Shown here piece by piece: positions 25,347-38,300 of a DNA stretch of 64,000 nt. Origin of the DNA: Beroe ovata (Eukaryota; Ctenophora; Nuda; Beroida; Beroidae). How positions within the stretch are numbered: the stretch's first letter is position 1; each line of letters begins with the position of its first letter. The notes under the pieces were generated by a model, which saw only the letters and a list, made by a program, of their open reading frames with translations, was not told the origin of the DNA and did not search any database. The position numbers were made by a program, and so were the translations under genes. The stretch lies in the NCBI GenBank assembly GCA_946803715.1, contig CAMPET010000053.1:68011-132010 (forward strand), read 5' to 3'.

Positions 25347-27720
25347 ATGGATAATCCTGACAGTTACTCCTTCATAAACTCCCTCATCTCCCACTCCTCC
25401 TCCCTCCTCTGCTACTCCACCTCTCTGCTCCGATCCCTCCTCCAACTTCCCAAGAAACTCATTGTCTGGGCCCTTGATCTCGAAGGGCCCGCGTCACCCA
25501 ACCCTAATGATGACAAACCAATGTTCATGTTCTCCAAATCCGAGGTTATCGTCAACGTTCTGATCAACCAGATAAAGCACTTGACAAATCCTAATCAGTA
25601 TACGAAAGACGAGGAGTTTTTTAAGAATCACGAAGAAAAAGAGACCAAACGATGGCGTATCATGGTCGGGGAACGAAAACGGTCACGTGCCGGCAGTATA
25701 CTCGGGTCATCACGTGACATGATGACCGCGTCATCACGTGACATGATGACCGCGTCATCACGTGACGGAGGAGTGCTGAGGTCACGTGAGCTGCGCCGTC
25801 AGAGCAGTTTGTTCAGTGTCATGAAGTGTTGTAGCCGGTGGAATAGGAGACGGTGTGAGTCGGTGAGGTTCAGGAAAACATGGTTTACTAATGGTAATTA
25901 CTTAATTATAATGGTAATTACTTAATCATAGTTAGCAGGGAGGCAGGGAGTGATACTGATACAGTTATATTTGCGTCTGTTGGATGACATTGACCCTCGG
26001 TTTCGGATGACATTGACATTCGCCTAGTAAAGAGATGAAAAACCCATGAACCAATGTCAGTGTTTTCATTCCTTCTCTTTCAGGCAGTTTAAGCTCGCTC
26101 TATCGTACAACTTGCCCGCTCAAGAAGTTCGGGGAACAGAAGTTGATGTTCCCGTTCGGCGTGACATGCAATGATATGGGCGATGTTTTTGTGAGCGATT
26201 GGGAGGCCGGCGTGATATACCAGGTAATTCTACGTGTATTGAGAACTAAGAAGAGCTGGTGACTACTTCAATCATAAAACGTGGGAATAGTCGCAAATTA
26301 TTTTCAAGTTTCCCTGCCCACGTCTAGGAAAATTGAACAAACTTCCCGATTTCAGTTGGAAAACATCGAAGATGAACTGAAGGCAACGACAGTATTTCCA
26401 CGCGCATTCGGCATGTGTGCATCAGGCCAGGACATCTTCGTGACGTCAGAAGAGGACCAGCATCTATACCTTATACGATCAGGTATCATGAGACTGAGAC
26501 CGATAGCCGATTATCATACCAACTTTGAGTATTATAAAACGGATAATTTAATTTCATTGCCACCTGAATCAATCATCCAGATCTAGCTAAAGGTTGATCG
26601 ATTGATAAAATCTAATTTCATTTCCCAATCGCTGTCGTGCCCAATCTCATACATAACTCCTCGCCGCCCCTCAGACTCTCCCTCCGAACGACACGATCTC
26701 GGACATTTCCTATGCCCGGACGGTATCTGCTCGCTGAACGGGTGCATCTACATTGTGGAGGAGAAAAATGGGAGGGTGTGTGGGCTGGATGAGGAGGGGA
26801 ATAACTTCTCATTCGGGGATAATGATGGCATCTTCACCATGAGTAAACCAGGAGGTGATTAGTGGGGTAATTAGGCAATTATCGATTTGGTAATGATTAG
26901 TGATATGAAACTCTCTCTGTCTTGCATGCTCTAGCAATAACTTGAGTCTATCACTAGATCTCTCCAGTGGTTATGACGTCAGTTACATAACCCCCCCCTT
27001 CCCCCATTACACAGGAGTGTCAGTGTACCCAGAGAAGGAATTGTTGCTGGTCTGTGATCGGGGCAACAAGAGAATCAGCCTGTGGAACTCAAACGGGAAT
27101 CCTGTCGATACCATACCACTGCCTCAGGTACCTATATAAATCATAGCATTTCTGGGGTGCAGTTCAAAAGAAAATAGTACTAGAATTTGCTAAATAATCG
27201 CTATATGATAAACTATAACATGATTTGGGCCTGATACAACTCAATTTAGGAGACTGAAGCTATAAATCCGTCATGTTGTTTGTTGTTGCATGTTTTCGGT
27301 TCTCATCCCTCACACCCGACTCCAGCACCCAGACTGCTGTTGCTACGCGGGATACGGTATTCTGGTGGTGGGCACTAGCCAGGGAGAAGTACTCTTCGTG
27401 GACCTAGACTCTAAACAACACGTGTTTACGTGGACTAGTAAACAGCTGAAATACCCCGGCTTTATTACAGGTTAGGGATGACGATTCTCAGCATTATGGA
27501 ATCACGTGTGATACAAATTCATTCAAAATATTCCGTGAAATTCCAATAGACTTAGATATAGAAGATGCACACCTTTTCCATGATACCGCACCTTCATTCT
27601 AACCGAATTGAGATTTCCCCGAATTTGAAATTCCACATTTCAGGAATCGCTGTAGATAACCGACAAAATGTCTACATCTGCGACCCGAAGAACCATCGGG
27701 TGATCAAAGTTTACAGATGA
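25347..27720 (+). CDS. NHL-repeat beta-propeller protein, seven exons, complete
   Basis: Exons 25347-25854, 26084-26223, 26356-26482, 26675-26854, 27015-27127, 27326-27470 and 27644-27720 join in phase to 1290 nt (429 residues plus TGA). Residues about 175-429 form six NHL-like blades: a G-V/I/M strand, a turn, then a second strand. Examples are FGVTCNDMGDVFVSDWEAGV, FGMCASGQDIFVT, DGICSLNGCIYIVEE, LLLVCDRGNKRISLW and the classic closing blade GIAVDNRQNVYICDPKNHRV. NHL propellers bind protein or RNA; here no RING, B-box or other TRIM domain precedes them. The N-terminal 170 residues are unfamiliar, with a Ser/Leu-rich start and a basic stretch carrying three 8-residue repeats (SSRDMMTA type). 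The ATG sits in a good context (gacATGG) with an upstream in-frame TAG. No signal peptide or membrane span is evident, so it is probably cytosolic. Confidence 0.85.
25707..25769 (+). repeat. 24-bp in-frame tandem repeat within the NHL gene
   Basis: Unit tcatcacgtgacatgatgac plus cgcg, two full copies and the start of a third (25707, 25731, 25755), encoding SSRDMMTA repeats. Each unit carries the palindrome TCACGTGA. The 24-bp length keeps the frame whatever the copy number. Confidence 0.9.
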
Positions 27721-29376
27721 AGTATGAGAACCCACACTAGCATGAGTCACTGTCAGCCATATTTAGAAGAAGTGTCACGGAAAATACTCTGTCCGATCAT
27801 GTGAAGTAGCTTGCGAGTTACCCCCCGCAGTTTTGTTTATTTCAGCATGACACTATTAAGCACCTAGCAACACTATATAGCCCCTAGTTCGACTCCAAGT
27901 ACCTATGAAACTGGACAACTTGAACTAATGAACTCTCCCTCGAAGATAATGATTGACAATCTTTTAATGATCGAATTAAGTCCCAGTTAGAACCCATTGC
28001 TATCACAAACTGCAGCTCAGGAGATAATATGCTACTGTAAGAATGAGACTTGCCCTATATTTTTGACGAACGACTCTTTTGGATGAAGATTTTTTAAAGT
28101 TTTTATTTATTTCTTACGCTTACCTGTACCACCTTTATCATATTTATTCTGATCATGAAGACGTGTTATAGAGCGGACGCCGATCTATGACTATGAGTTA
28201 TGGATATCGAAGAATTTATTTATTGAATTTAAAATGTTTTCATATTCTCAAAAGTATTATCGTTTCATGAGTCCTATCTTCATCTGAGACGTGACACAAG
28301 TGAGGAACATACCACTTGGGTTGGCGCAAAACAAATCGATGATTTATCCAGTGCCGAAATAAAAAATTGTTCTACCTTCATGTTCACGCGCGGCGCGTCA
28401 CAGTCAAGATGATCTCATTGCCGCGCGCGCAACGAGCTGAAACTCATTTGCGCGCGCTTCTTCCATTCGACAGCTTATTTCATCTTCACTCGTAAACAAC
28501 GTGTTCCCCATTGCAAGAGCACATTCACAAATAATGAATATGATAGCAAAATCAAATATTCCAATGCAACATTGATCATGCAGCTAGCAAACATCAAAAT
28601 CTGTGAGATTATCCTACTCATTTACTTTCAAATTCAATCATTGCAACTCTAACTCTCTAAGCACGTAATTTAACTTACTAGTTTTGCTCCCAGTACATTA
28701 GCTGTATGAAAGTCCAACATGAACATAGCTTAGAAATAACCATTAATCCTGACGGTTTTAAGATCATGTTACTGTTAGGTCTAGAGCTAGGATCGGACGT
28801 GACTCAGAAATCTGACCATGGCGTCATTCCATGACTTGACGTGACACTGACATTGATATTGACACTCATGACCATTTGACAGTGACACCTTAAACTGCTG
28901 CATGCTACCACATCCGATCAATCTATGCTATCATTCGTCAAACATCTAAACAGATAAGCACTATGCAGCTATCAGCCTACAAATGCCTTATGTATGTAAA
29001 AACGAGTTTTCATTAAGAACGATAAAATGCAAATGTTTAAAAAGAGTCCACAAGATAAAAAGATGTGTGCACGTGCTGATTTGTCGGTCGGAAATTTGGA
29101 AAATGAAAATCTGGTTTGAATCTTTTAACCTTGTGACTCTTGCTGTACTGATAACTTATGAAGACTTATGAAAATGAAAGCTTTAAAAACGATCCTTTTC
29201 AAAATTGCTAAAATCAGTCCCTTAACCATCTTAATCTTGAATCACCTCTTAATTTTCTACACATTTCGTTCAATAATTTACTTTTGATATTCTCAAGAGA
29301 TAGAGAGAGAGAAAGTCGAAACAAAATACAAATTGAGAATTTCCCAAATATATAATTAAAACTGGACAGCTGTCCA
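27721..29376. other. Intergenic region between convergent genes
   Basis: The plus-strand NHL gene ends at 27720 and the minus-strand zinc-finger gene ends at 29377. No coding exon is seen between them. A cluster rich in gcgcgc lies at about 28388-28460. Confidence 0.6.
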
Positions 29377-32300
29377 CTATCTAGCAATGTCCCCCGTTGC
29401 CTGTCCAATGAGTTTTATCAATTCCATCGTATACTTATTCTGAAGTTCTCCGAGGACAACACTCTCACTCATTCCATGTCGGAGTGATTCCAGGGCATTG
29501 TTTGTCTTCCGGAATTTACCGTCCAGAACACCGTGGTGGTGGCTGTCATGAAGCGGGCTCGCCGGGCTGGGATTCAGGAAGTAGGATGGGAAGGAAAGGG
29601 CGTGGTGTTTGGATTCGTGCATGCTGGGGGGAAGAAGGAGATCGTTGTTATGGTTACGAGGTGAGAGTCCGGCATTGTTGTTGTTGTTGTTTCCACGGTG
29701 ACTGCTGCTGCTACCACTGGAGGTTTTCGTCCGTTTGTAGGGGGAAGTGTCGTGCTTCTGCGGGATGATAGACAGTCAGAGTGGGAAATTCACTGATAAC
29801 ATACCATACGAGATTCACTTCAGGATATAGCATTTGGTAAATAATATTTCCTTGTGTTTTCTTTACCTGTGATTTGTAGTACTCAATGGGTGCCCGCACA
29901 TGACACTGCATATGTCGCTTCAGATGAGCAGACTGCTTGAAACTGTCGTTACACATGTGACAAACAAACGGCTTTTCACCTGAAGATTGAAATGTTACAA
30001 CTTCTGATTTGAGTCTGAACTGTAAAAAGGAACATCAGCGGCTACCCTATCTAGATATTAGCTAAGTTACACCCGGAATCATACATCCCCTAATCCAAAC
30101 CCTCAACTCGTCTACGACTGAATAGTGAATATGGCCTAAGGTCCAGACATACACGATGTGAATTATCAGTGATGAAAGTCATCAATGATTTGAATCATCA
30201 TGAGAGACATCAATAATCACCTGTGTGTAGACGCATGTGAACATCCACATGTATTTGTTGTCCGAATCTTTTCCGGCAAATGTGGCACTCGTAGTTCCTT
30301 TCCTTACGGTGAACCACACTGATGTGGCGTTGCAGTGATGCCTGCAGGGAGTGGGGGTTTTGGTGAGAGTAGAGAAATGTCAAGTGCTCAGATCTGAAAT
30401 TGTAAATGCCGCAAATGTTGCGATTCTCTGAATGAAATTCTCTCTGGGTAAGGTCCCAATGGCAATAATTAATCTTTGTGGGTCCCCAATTTTAACAAAA
30501 ATGTAAATTTCTCCGCGGATATTACACAATGAACCACATACCTTGCTGCTGTATCCTCTGCCACACTCATTGCAATAGTTATCCCCATGCCCATTCAGAC
30601 ACAACTTGATATGCGACGCCAAGTCTGTCATATTCGTCACGTTTGTCTCGCACTTGGGGCACGTCCAGGAGTTGAGTGAACTGATCGGCGTGAACATTCC
30701 TGAAATGGAAATGAATGAACATCCGATAGAAGAAATGAATAGAAGTAAGTGATGATTGTTTATCGGTAGGTGTCAGTCAAATGGTTGAATCGACACGCGC
30801 GCGCCGCGCCAGGTTTCTGTTACGGTAGATGCATAAAAAAGCAAGTCTAGACTGAAGAGCTTCGCGCGCGCGCTAAACACCAAGTACTAGCAAATATGTG
30901 CCACTGTGACAAGCGTCGATCGACACATTTACACATTTGAGGACAAGAAATCACCCAAAGAAATGCTCCATCGCCAATAAACGGAAAGGAAGGTTGAAAA
31001 TGTTCACTAAATAGTGAGCTTATGGCTCGTTGCACCAATGCTGAAGTGAAATCCCCGTGTTCGTTATCTGGATTATATTGTTGACTTGTTGTTTCTGCCA
31101 GTGTGAACTTTACTGATGTTTTGAATGACAGAGAACACGTTTGCAACAACACAGATTCAAACGTAGTAAACATAACAGCTTACATAACACAATTCGTCGA
31201 ATTTCGAAGTCACAAGTTACGAAGATGTGTTGTAGTAGAGGAAAGTATAGAGGAAAGTCACGGTTTAATGCATTATAAACCACCGTACAACCCCTCAACA
31301 ACCCCTGTACAACCACTAAACAACAGAAAACCACTGAACGACCACATTACCACACACGACCACCGATCACAATACAAAGCCACGAAAAACGTGCGAATTC
31401 TCTCTTGAAGTACCCATAGGTATTTGACGTCATTCAAGTTATCCGCTCCATTGCTGCGGATGTTTCGCAATTGTGTCTCGCTATTGTTTCTCGCTATTGA
31501 ATTTCGCAATCGTGTCGCATATATCATATATCTGTCTTTTGACACACTTGCTCGTGCGACCACTCTTTGACATTCCCCTCTTTGATAACATTGTCAATTT
31601 CACTGTCAAAAACAACTGTCGATATCAATCATCAGTATTACTTGTCATGTCAATAAGCGGCTGTCAAATGTGAATTAGATAGTTTCATGACACAAATTTG
31701 ACTATGCATTATCGTCAACTGTCATTTGTCAAATTTCGCCGTGTGATACTGTCTCGAAAGACGTCAAGTACTTAAGATATACGTTACTAGCGCATACCAA
31801 CGCCCTTTTTGAGCATTCGATCTTTCAGTAGACAACTATTGATCTATTGACTGAACTAAATCAGAGAAAAGCTTGTTATCAGGTTTGTTTTACTGTTCAT
31901 TCTGGGCATTGGGATCGAATACCAGTACAATCCACTTAGACGCAAGTCGGAATAACTGCTACAGCCACTTTAGAGGCACAAAGATCCTCAAATCTCAATA
32001 CAGAACCTCACGCAAGAAGGTGGTCGAATACTTTCACACGAATTATTGACTTATTGAGATGGCAATAGTTCATTGAATTCCATCGAAATCAGAATGAATC
32101 TTTTATGGGGCACATAGATTCTCAAATTTGCAAGAAGGTGGTCGAATACTTGACAATAATTCATTGCATTCCATTCCAGTCTAAATTGAATTCCAATGCT
32201 ATCGAAATCTTGACACATAGGGACGTATAATACCTAACATCTATATTCACAGCTTGGGTTAAGCTGTCATGCCTTTTGCATCTGTTTATTATGGAGGCGT

Positions 32301-35300
32301 GGAATGCAGTAGTATAGGACTAAATTCAAAATATGTGAAAGTAGTCTTGTGGTTATGTGAATCAAGTTGTGTAATAGCAACACGTGTGTCTCGATCAGTC
32401 CACCATGTGCTAAGTCAGGGGATAGAGGGGCCATTATCAATTGTCACTGGTAGATTAGATGTCAAATTTGACGGATTTATAGGATCGATTCATTTTTCGT
32501 GATGTTGAAACCACACTTCGGTTATATCACACAAGCAGAACTTATAGCACTCGTAGGAATAGTTACATAGTTTACCATGGCATCCAACATAGAGATTATG
32601 GAACGTAGTGGTGGTAAGTGGATGAATTTTATCAAAGACTTTACTCAATCGGAGTACTATCCAGAACTCTGGGATTTGATGGAAATTCTTCTCTCTTTCC
32701 AGGAATCAAAGTTCAAGAAGGAATATATTCGCAGGAATGCTCGTTGTTTCGTGGGATTGCGGAATGTAGGAGGTCAAAAACTTGTGTCTTGTTAAGCAAA
32801 GTCACGTCATCGTTCATTCTGCATCAAATAACTTTAAGCAAAGTCACGTCATCGTTCATTCTGCATCAAATAATTTGACAACGCTGAGAGTTGAAGATCT
32901 TGAGATTCGATTAAAATTGCGTTGGTCTCGATGAAAATTTTTGACTTATTAACTTTTTCTAATGAAATTATCTCGACTATTTCGCGCAGCCAATCATTCA
33001 TGACTATGAAAAATTACCTATCTCGTTTCATAATTTCATAAAACACCATTTATCTTACAATTTTCTCAACCGTTTACGTTATCCCACTTATCTTTCATTC
33101 GCAAAAACGAATCCCCTTCTGGTATGATATCACTGGTCATGCGCCAACGGGGGGATACGGCCCACACAAACACAGACACAGACACACACACACACACACA
33201 CACACACATGAACCATCTCATGAATCAACGTGCAAGCGACGTGTTCATTGACATCTGTAAACGTGTACTCTTTTTCTCCCTAACTTAATTAAGGGGAGGG
33301 GGTGCGGATGACTGCCTCATTGAAAACTGATTTGGTGCACCAGTTATGACAGTAGGTAGTATACAACAATACCAAGGGGTAGGTAGATGTGACAGAAACT
33401 GCAGTTCTAATAGGATGGTGATGAATGACATGATGCGTGACACAAACACCATGCGAAAAGGGGGATGAGCGGGGAAATAACTATCGTGAAGTCGGTGGTT
33501 TATAATTCTATGGGTATGATCAAACAAGCATTCACCTCGACTGATAGAAGTCCTTATCAAGATACAAGAAGGTTTTGGTTATAGGTATACGTCTATCTAC
33601 GTTCTTCAACAAAAGATAAAAACTTTCTCCGTACAAAACTTTCCCATCCCATTTCTGACTTTTGGTTTTGCGTGGAATTTACTAAATCCTATTCATGCTA
33701 GATCGCAACACCAGCCCTCGTTATCTGAAATAGTGGACAAGACAGAGAGATAAAACTTTTCGTCTACAGCTATCATACCGAGCGTGTGACACCATCTCAC
33801 GATTTACATTAACGTATTTTTCACCTCCACCGATACATCATGATTAGATTGCGTTGAGAACGAGTTTTAATAAATCACGTGATACGTCTGTCACGTGTTA
33901 CCATGGTAACTGTATGTTGAGCACGTGTCACGTGTCACAGTGACTGGGTCACGTTGTCGATAAGAAACGTGCGGGCATAAACACGTTTGCGGTCAGCATA
34001 TGCTCTTATCAATGATATGAAAACACTACGGATAAAGTTTGGGATGGTACGCGATCTGTAACAGAAAGTATTGTTCAAAATTGATAGCCAAAATCGAGAA
34101 TTCTGCACAAAAATAAACCACCACGTGACTTTTGATTCGTCCTCCTTTCAATATTTCTCATAATCATGATTAATGATTAAAATATTATATGTCTAACTAC
34201 CCAGGCAGGTATACTGCAACTGTAATTCCCAATCCACATATTATTATGTAACATGTTCATTTACTCATGTTCATTCGCACTCACGTGGCGATGTTATCGC
34301 GAGAAAAGATAGCATCGTGTGCTGTGGAAAGTGAAAAAGTTCGTTACTCTCACGTCTATGACCGTGGTATATTGGTAAAGAATGAACCAAGGTATTAGTA
34401 GTAGAAATGCCAATATCATTCGGTGAAACTACGTGTTCGGAGCTCAGGAAAGTAAGATGGCCATGATTAAGAGCAGATGATCAGGAACATTTGTTCATGC
34501 AGGATTACAACCTGCAGGAACGTAACAATATATATTGCGGAATGAGGAATGAGGCGCAAGTCAGCCATCAGCATCATTATCTGAGACAATGGCTGGGAAA
34601 TCGATATTGACAACGATATGTTGGTGAGTGAAACTATAAGGTTCGAGGTTCTTTTCGCGTCTCTTCACGATGTTTTAGATGAAAACCAGGGACGTTAATA
34701 ATTATATTGGTCCTCTTTTTCAATCCGAAAAGTACACAAATCACATTTTACACTGGGGCTGCGGCCTCATGGGATAAATACGAGTAAACTTAACTTCTAT
34801 CTCTTCAGCCAAAGTCCTTGGCTAGCTTGGATAAGAGCCAAAAACCGTGGACCACGTAGGATGCATTAAAATGACCGGATTCACTTTACTGAGAGATTCA
34901 TTTCCACATGGGTATTGGGTGGTGAAGGAAGCTGATCGATTTGTTGCGGCCATTTAATATAGCCACGTTGCGGATAATAAACTGATGAACGGCCATGTTT
35001 CATTGTTTCAACTCAGCGATTAGAACATAGCACCCATTCTATATTTTCCAGTTCTATCACAGGTAGCTGAGTATTCTCCACGGAAAAAACAGACCCACTC
35101 TCTCCACCCACCACCATATCCAGTACCCACTATATCGTCTCTCCCTTCTTGTTAATCTGGAAATCACACGGAATTCCGGGTAAAATGTACCCTTCCCCCT
35201 CCTATTCCATGCCGCTCTTGACTCTTTAGTCCCGCAGAGGGGTGCAAAAACCATGGGAGTGGGGGGAATACATTTGATTATCTTAAATATAAGAGCTCTT

Positions 35301-38300
35301 TGGAGGATTTATCATATGGTAAACAACGAATGAAGATTCTTGTGAAAGGAATTAGGTATCAGATGTTTTGTAAGTTTGATGTCCATGAATTTACTATTTT
35401 CGAATCTTGGTCGTCACCAGATGACACGAAGTCATATCCCCGATTGGATATTTCTTTCAATGATGGGTTTGATCGAAAATCATGTCGGGATTACGTATTG
35501 CACGAAATGTTCATGTTTGTCACGTTATATTATGTATGGGACCGATCGGTGGATGCTATGAGTGAAAATATCGATCGTCAGATTCCCACCAGTACGGTGT
35601 GCTTGTCATTTCTGATAGCCGTTTGTAAGGTCAGAATGATAATAATAACTTTGTAATCAAAAGCTCGTATTTAGGGCACGAAAGGGCTCGGGTGATTTGA
35701 CAGCTTAGTTTGACATATTTTTCCCAAAACCAAATAAGATTTGGTTGTTTCTGTTCGCGGCATCTGGCGTTCCTTATTCTAAACTCTATGATATGAAAAA
35801 GAACGCGGCATATTCGACAGACTGCCGCCACATCACTAGAAAAAGCTGCAGTGTTTCTACACGTGATGTGACGGCAGTCTGTCGAATATGCCGCGTTCTT
35901 TTTCATATCATAGAGTTTAGAATAAGGAACGCCAGATGCCGCGAACAGAAACAACCAAATCTTATTTGGTTTTGGGNAGTCATTGCGATTGAGGGCATGA
36001 CTGTAATAAAATGTTCCGAAATACGATAAACACAGCCGTGACACGCAACTGCGATACGATTACAACTCAACTGCGACACACCCGATACACAAGTGCGACA
36101 CAAAACTGCTACACAAATCCACAACAGAAGGATAACAACAGACTCTATAATTACCGTTAATTACTACAATTACTCTATAATTACCGTTTTCGTTCTCCTC
36201 GGCGGAGGACAGGAGCGGGGGAGAGCTGGATCCTCTATCCCCCTCACTCTTGATCGACACTGGCTCGGCTGAACTGGATGAGTCGCTGACAGGGGGGGCG
36301 GGGTGTGAGGAGAAGTTATCAAATTACATATGAAGAGGTGAATGTTGGCATGATTATTGATTTGTCCTTACAAAAAAACTGTTTTTCTTGATCAGAATAG
36401 AAGAATGAATTGACCCTGTTCTCACCTGAGAGGGTCCTTCGGTGACTGTTCATCAATAGATATCATACTCTCATCACTCTTCTCCCTCTTATGTGACACC
36501 TGATCAGCTGCCCTATCCACGTCATCACCTGTCATCACATCACTGATGTCATCACTCAGCGGTGTGACATCATTATGACACCACGTGGTCATAGAGTTGC
36601 TGCCCCCAGAGTTGTTGATGTTGTTGTTGTTGTTGCTGATGGCTTGTTTAGCAACGTGAAGGAGTGATGCCATGGTCAGCGGACATCTGAGGAGGTAAGA
36701 TTAATTAAGTAATGAGCTAATTAGGGGCGATTGATGAGGAGCTTAGGGTGCATGGAATAATCAGTTGGTTTTCGTAGAAACTTTCTTATGCTGATTCGTT
36801 AAGGTGAAGGGCAAAACGGAATGTTGATTGAATCTAGGAAATGATTGGCAGGTATGATTGGTGGAAGGAGCATATTTTGTAGGTCGTAGGAGCTAACGGT
36901 ATTTATACATTAATAACCCGTCAATTTGGCTGTACCCATTATTATAGAATATCCTACCTTGGGGAGGTATGTCAAACTTTTAGTAAGCCGATTCCAACAA
37001 AATTTAACATATTTCGTGACTCTGGATTGAGTAATTTCCATTTTCAATGCTTCCTACAAACGATATTGAAACCATCTGACTTTTACTAATCAAAACGTAC
37101 TTAACTATCGAGGTCACATGTCGCATCAAACTCATTAAGAACTTGAAAAAGTCTCAGTTTGCCGACTCGTTAGTGAAGAATATAATAAAATTTCTGCAAG
37201 AGGTGGTCTTTAGCGATGCTACTCGATCAATAAACTGAGCAACAGGTTCGTCATTGGTCGCAAAAATTGCACAAATTCGAACTTTAACTTTTGAACTTTC
37301 TTTGAATTAGATCATTCAAGAACACAAGCCATTTCAGGAAAGCTATCGCGAGACATTCCACACTGACATAGTATTGTTCATTGGGCAACAATGTGAGAGA
37401 AATCGGCTGAAGAAAATGCCGTGACTTACTGAGAGATAGCTGCTAGATCGACCGCATTTCCCGGCGACATTCCATTTGGTTCGCCTCTACCTCCTTCTCC
37501 CAAGTTATCTTTTCCTGAGATGGGTAATTAGGATAATTATTCAATTAGATATTACCTGATCTATTTCAGAAGGGGAGGCCCTTCATTGGTATTCAATGAG
37601 AAAAGCCAGCTCTAGGTGAATTGTAGTTATACGGAATTCCAGAAATAGAGTAGGTACTCAAATTGGTAGGTACTAGGTACCAAGTTCTTGATTAGGTACC
37701 TAATCAATTAACCAATTACGCAGCTACAGATCATCTCAGCAGCAACACCTCTTCTCACCTGGCGAAGCTGAAACTGTTGTAATACCACCTCCACCAACCG
37801 CAGCAGTAGCTGCTGTGTTTGCCTCAGCCGTTATAGCCACCATACTGCTGGCAGCAGGAGCTATATTCGGCGGAAACTCAGTGATACCCTCTCCCTCATT
37901 CATCTTCTTATCAGTGACGTCATCAGCCTTATCAGGGCTAATGTCAGATTGTGTGGTGGTGGGGATAGGGGTTCGAAGGAGCAGAGGGGTGGGGTGGAGG
38001 GGTGAGGTCGAGGAGGGCGTGGTTCTCCCAATGAGGGAAGTTGGGGTTCGGAGACCGCTACCGCCGGCGTAGTCTGAAGAAGATAGTGGTGGTGAAATGG
38101 GGCCATAATAAGCGAATCATGGAGATATCATTTTCCCCTGTCTTGTGATATTATTCGTGCAAACTTCAAATGGAGAGTTGAAACTTCACGATTCCAGAAT
38201 TTCATCTTACCATGTAGGAGTGTCTCCTTGGGTAATAATCCATGCATCAACAGATCACCAAATCTGTAGAATAGAGGATTTGGTTAGACCAGCTCAAACA

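Larger units (their letters stand above)
30700..36184. other. 5.5-kb intron of the zinc-finger gene
   Basis: No zinc-finger or WD40 exon seen. The intron contains GC-rich gcgcgc runs at about 30798-30875, a 42-bp tandem duplication, a CA microsatellite, a cluster of CACGTG motifs at about 33875-33960, short open frames at 32269-32502, 32577-32795 and 35300-35656 without recognised similarity, and the inverted repeat at 35723-35976. Confidence 0.6.

Noticed and set aside
32269-32795. Two short frames with a vaguely transposase-like stretch (YYPELWDLMEILLSF)
   Set aside because: I thought of a hAT dimerisation remnant, but the hallmark residues are absent and no transposase core is nearby.
35300-35656. 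118-codon frame next to the inverted repeat
   Set aside because: No motif, no splice partners, and another frame is equally open; it could not be tied to a transposon.
38219-38271. 53-nt minus-strand exon-like stretch (FGDLLMHGLLPKETLLH)
   Set aside because: Splice sites are good and its end phase fits exon 37759-38073, but its start phase fits no known upstream exon.
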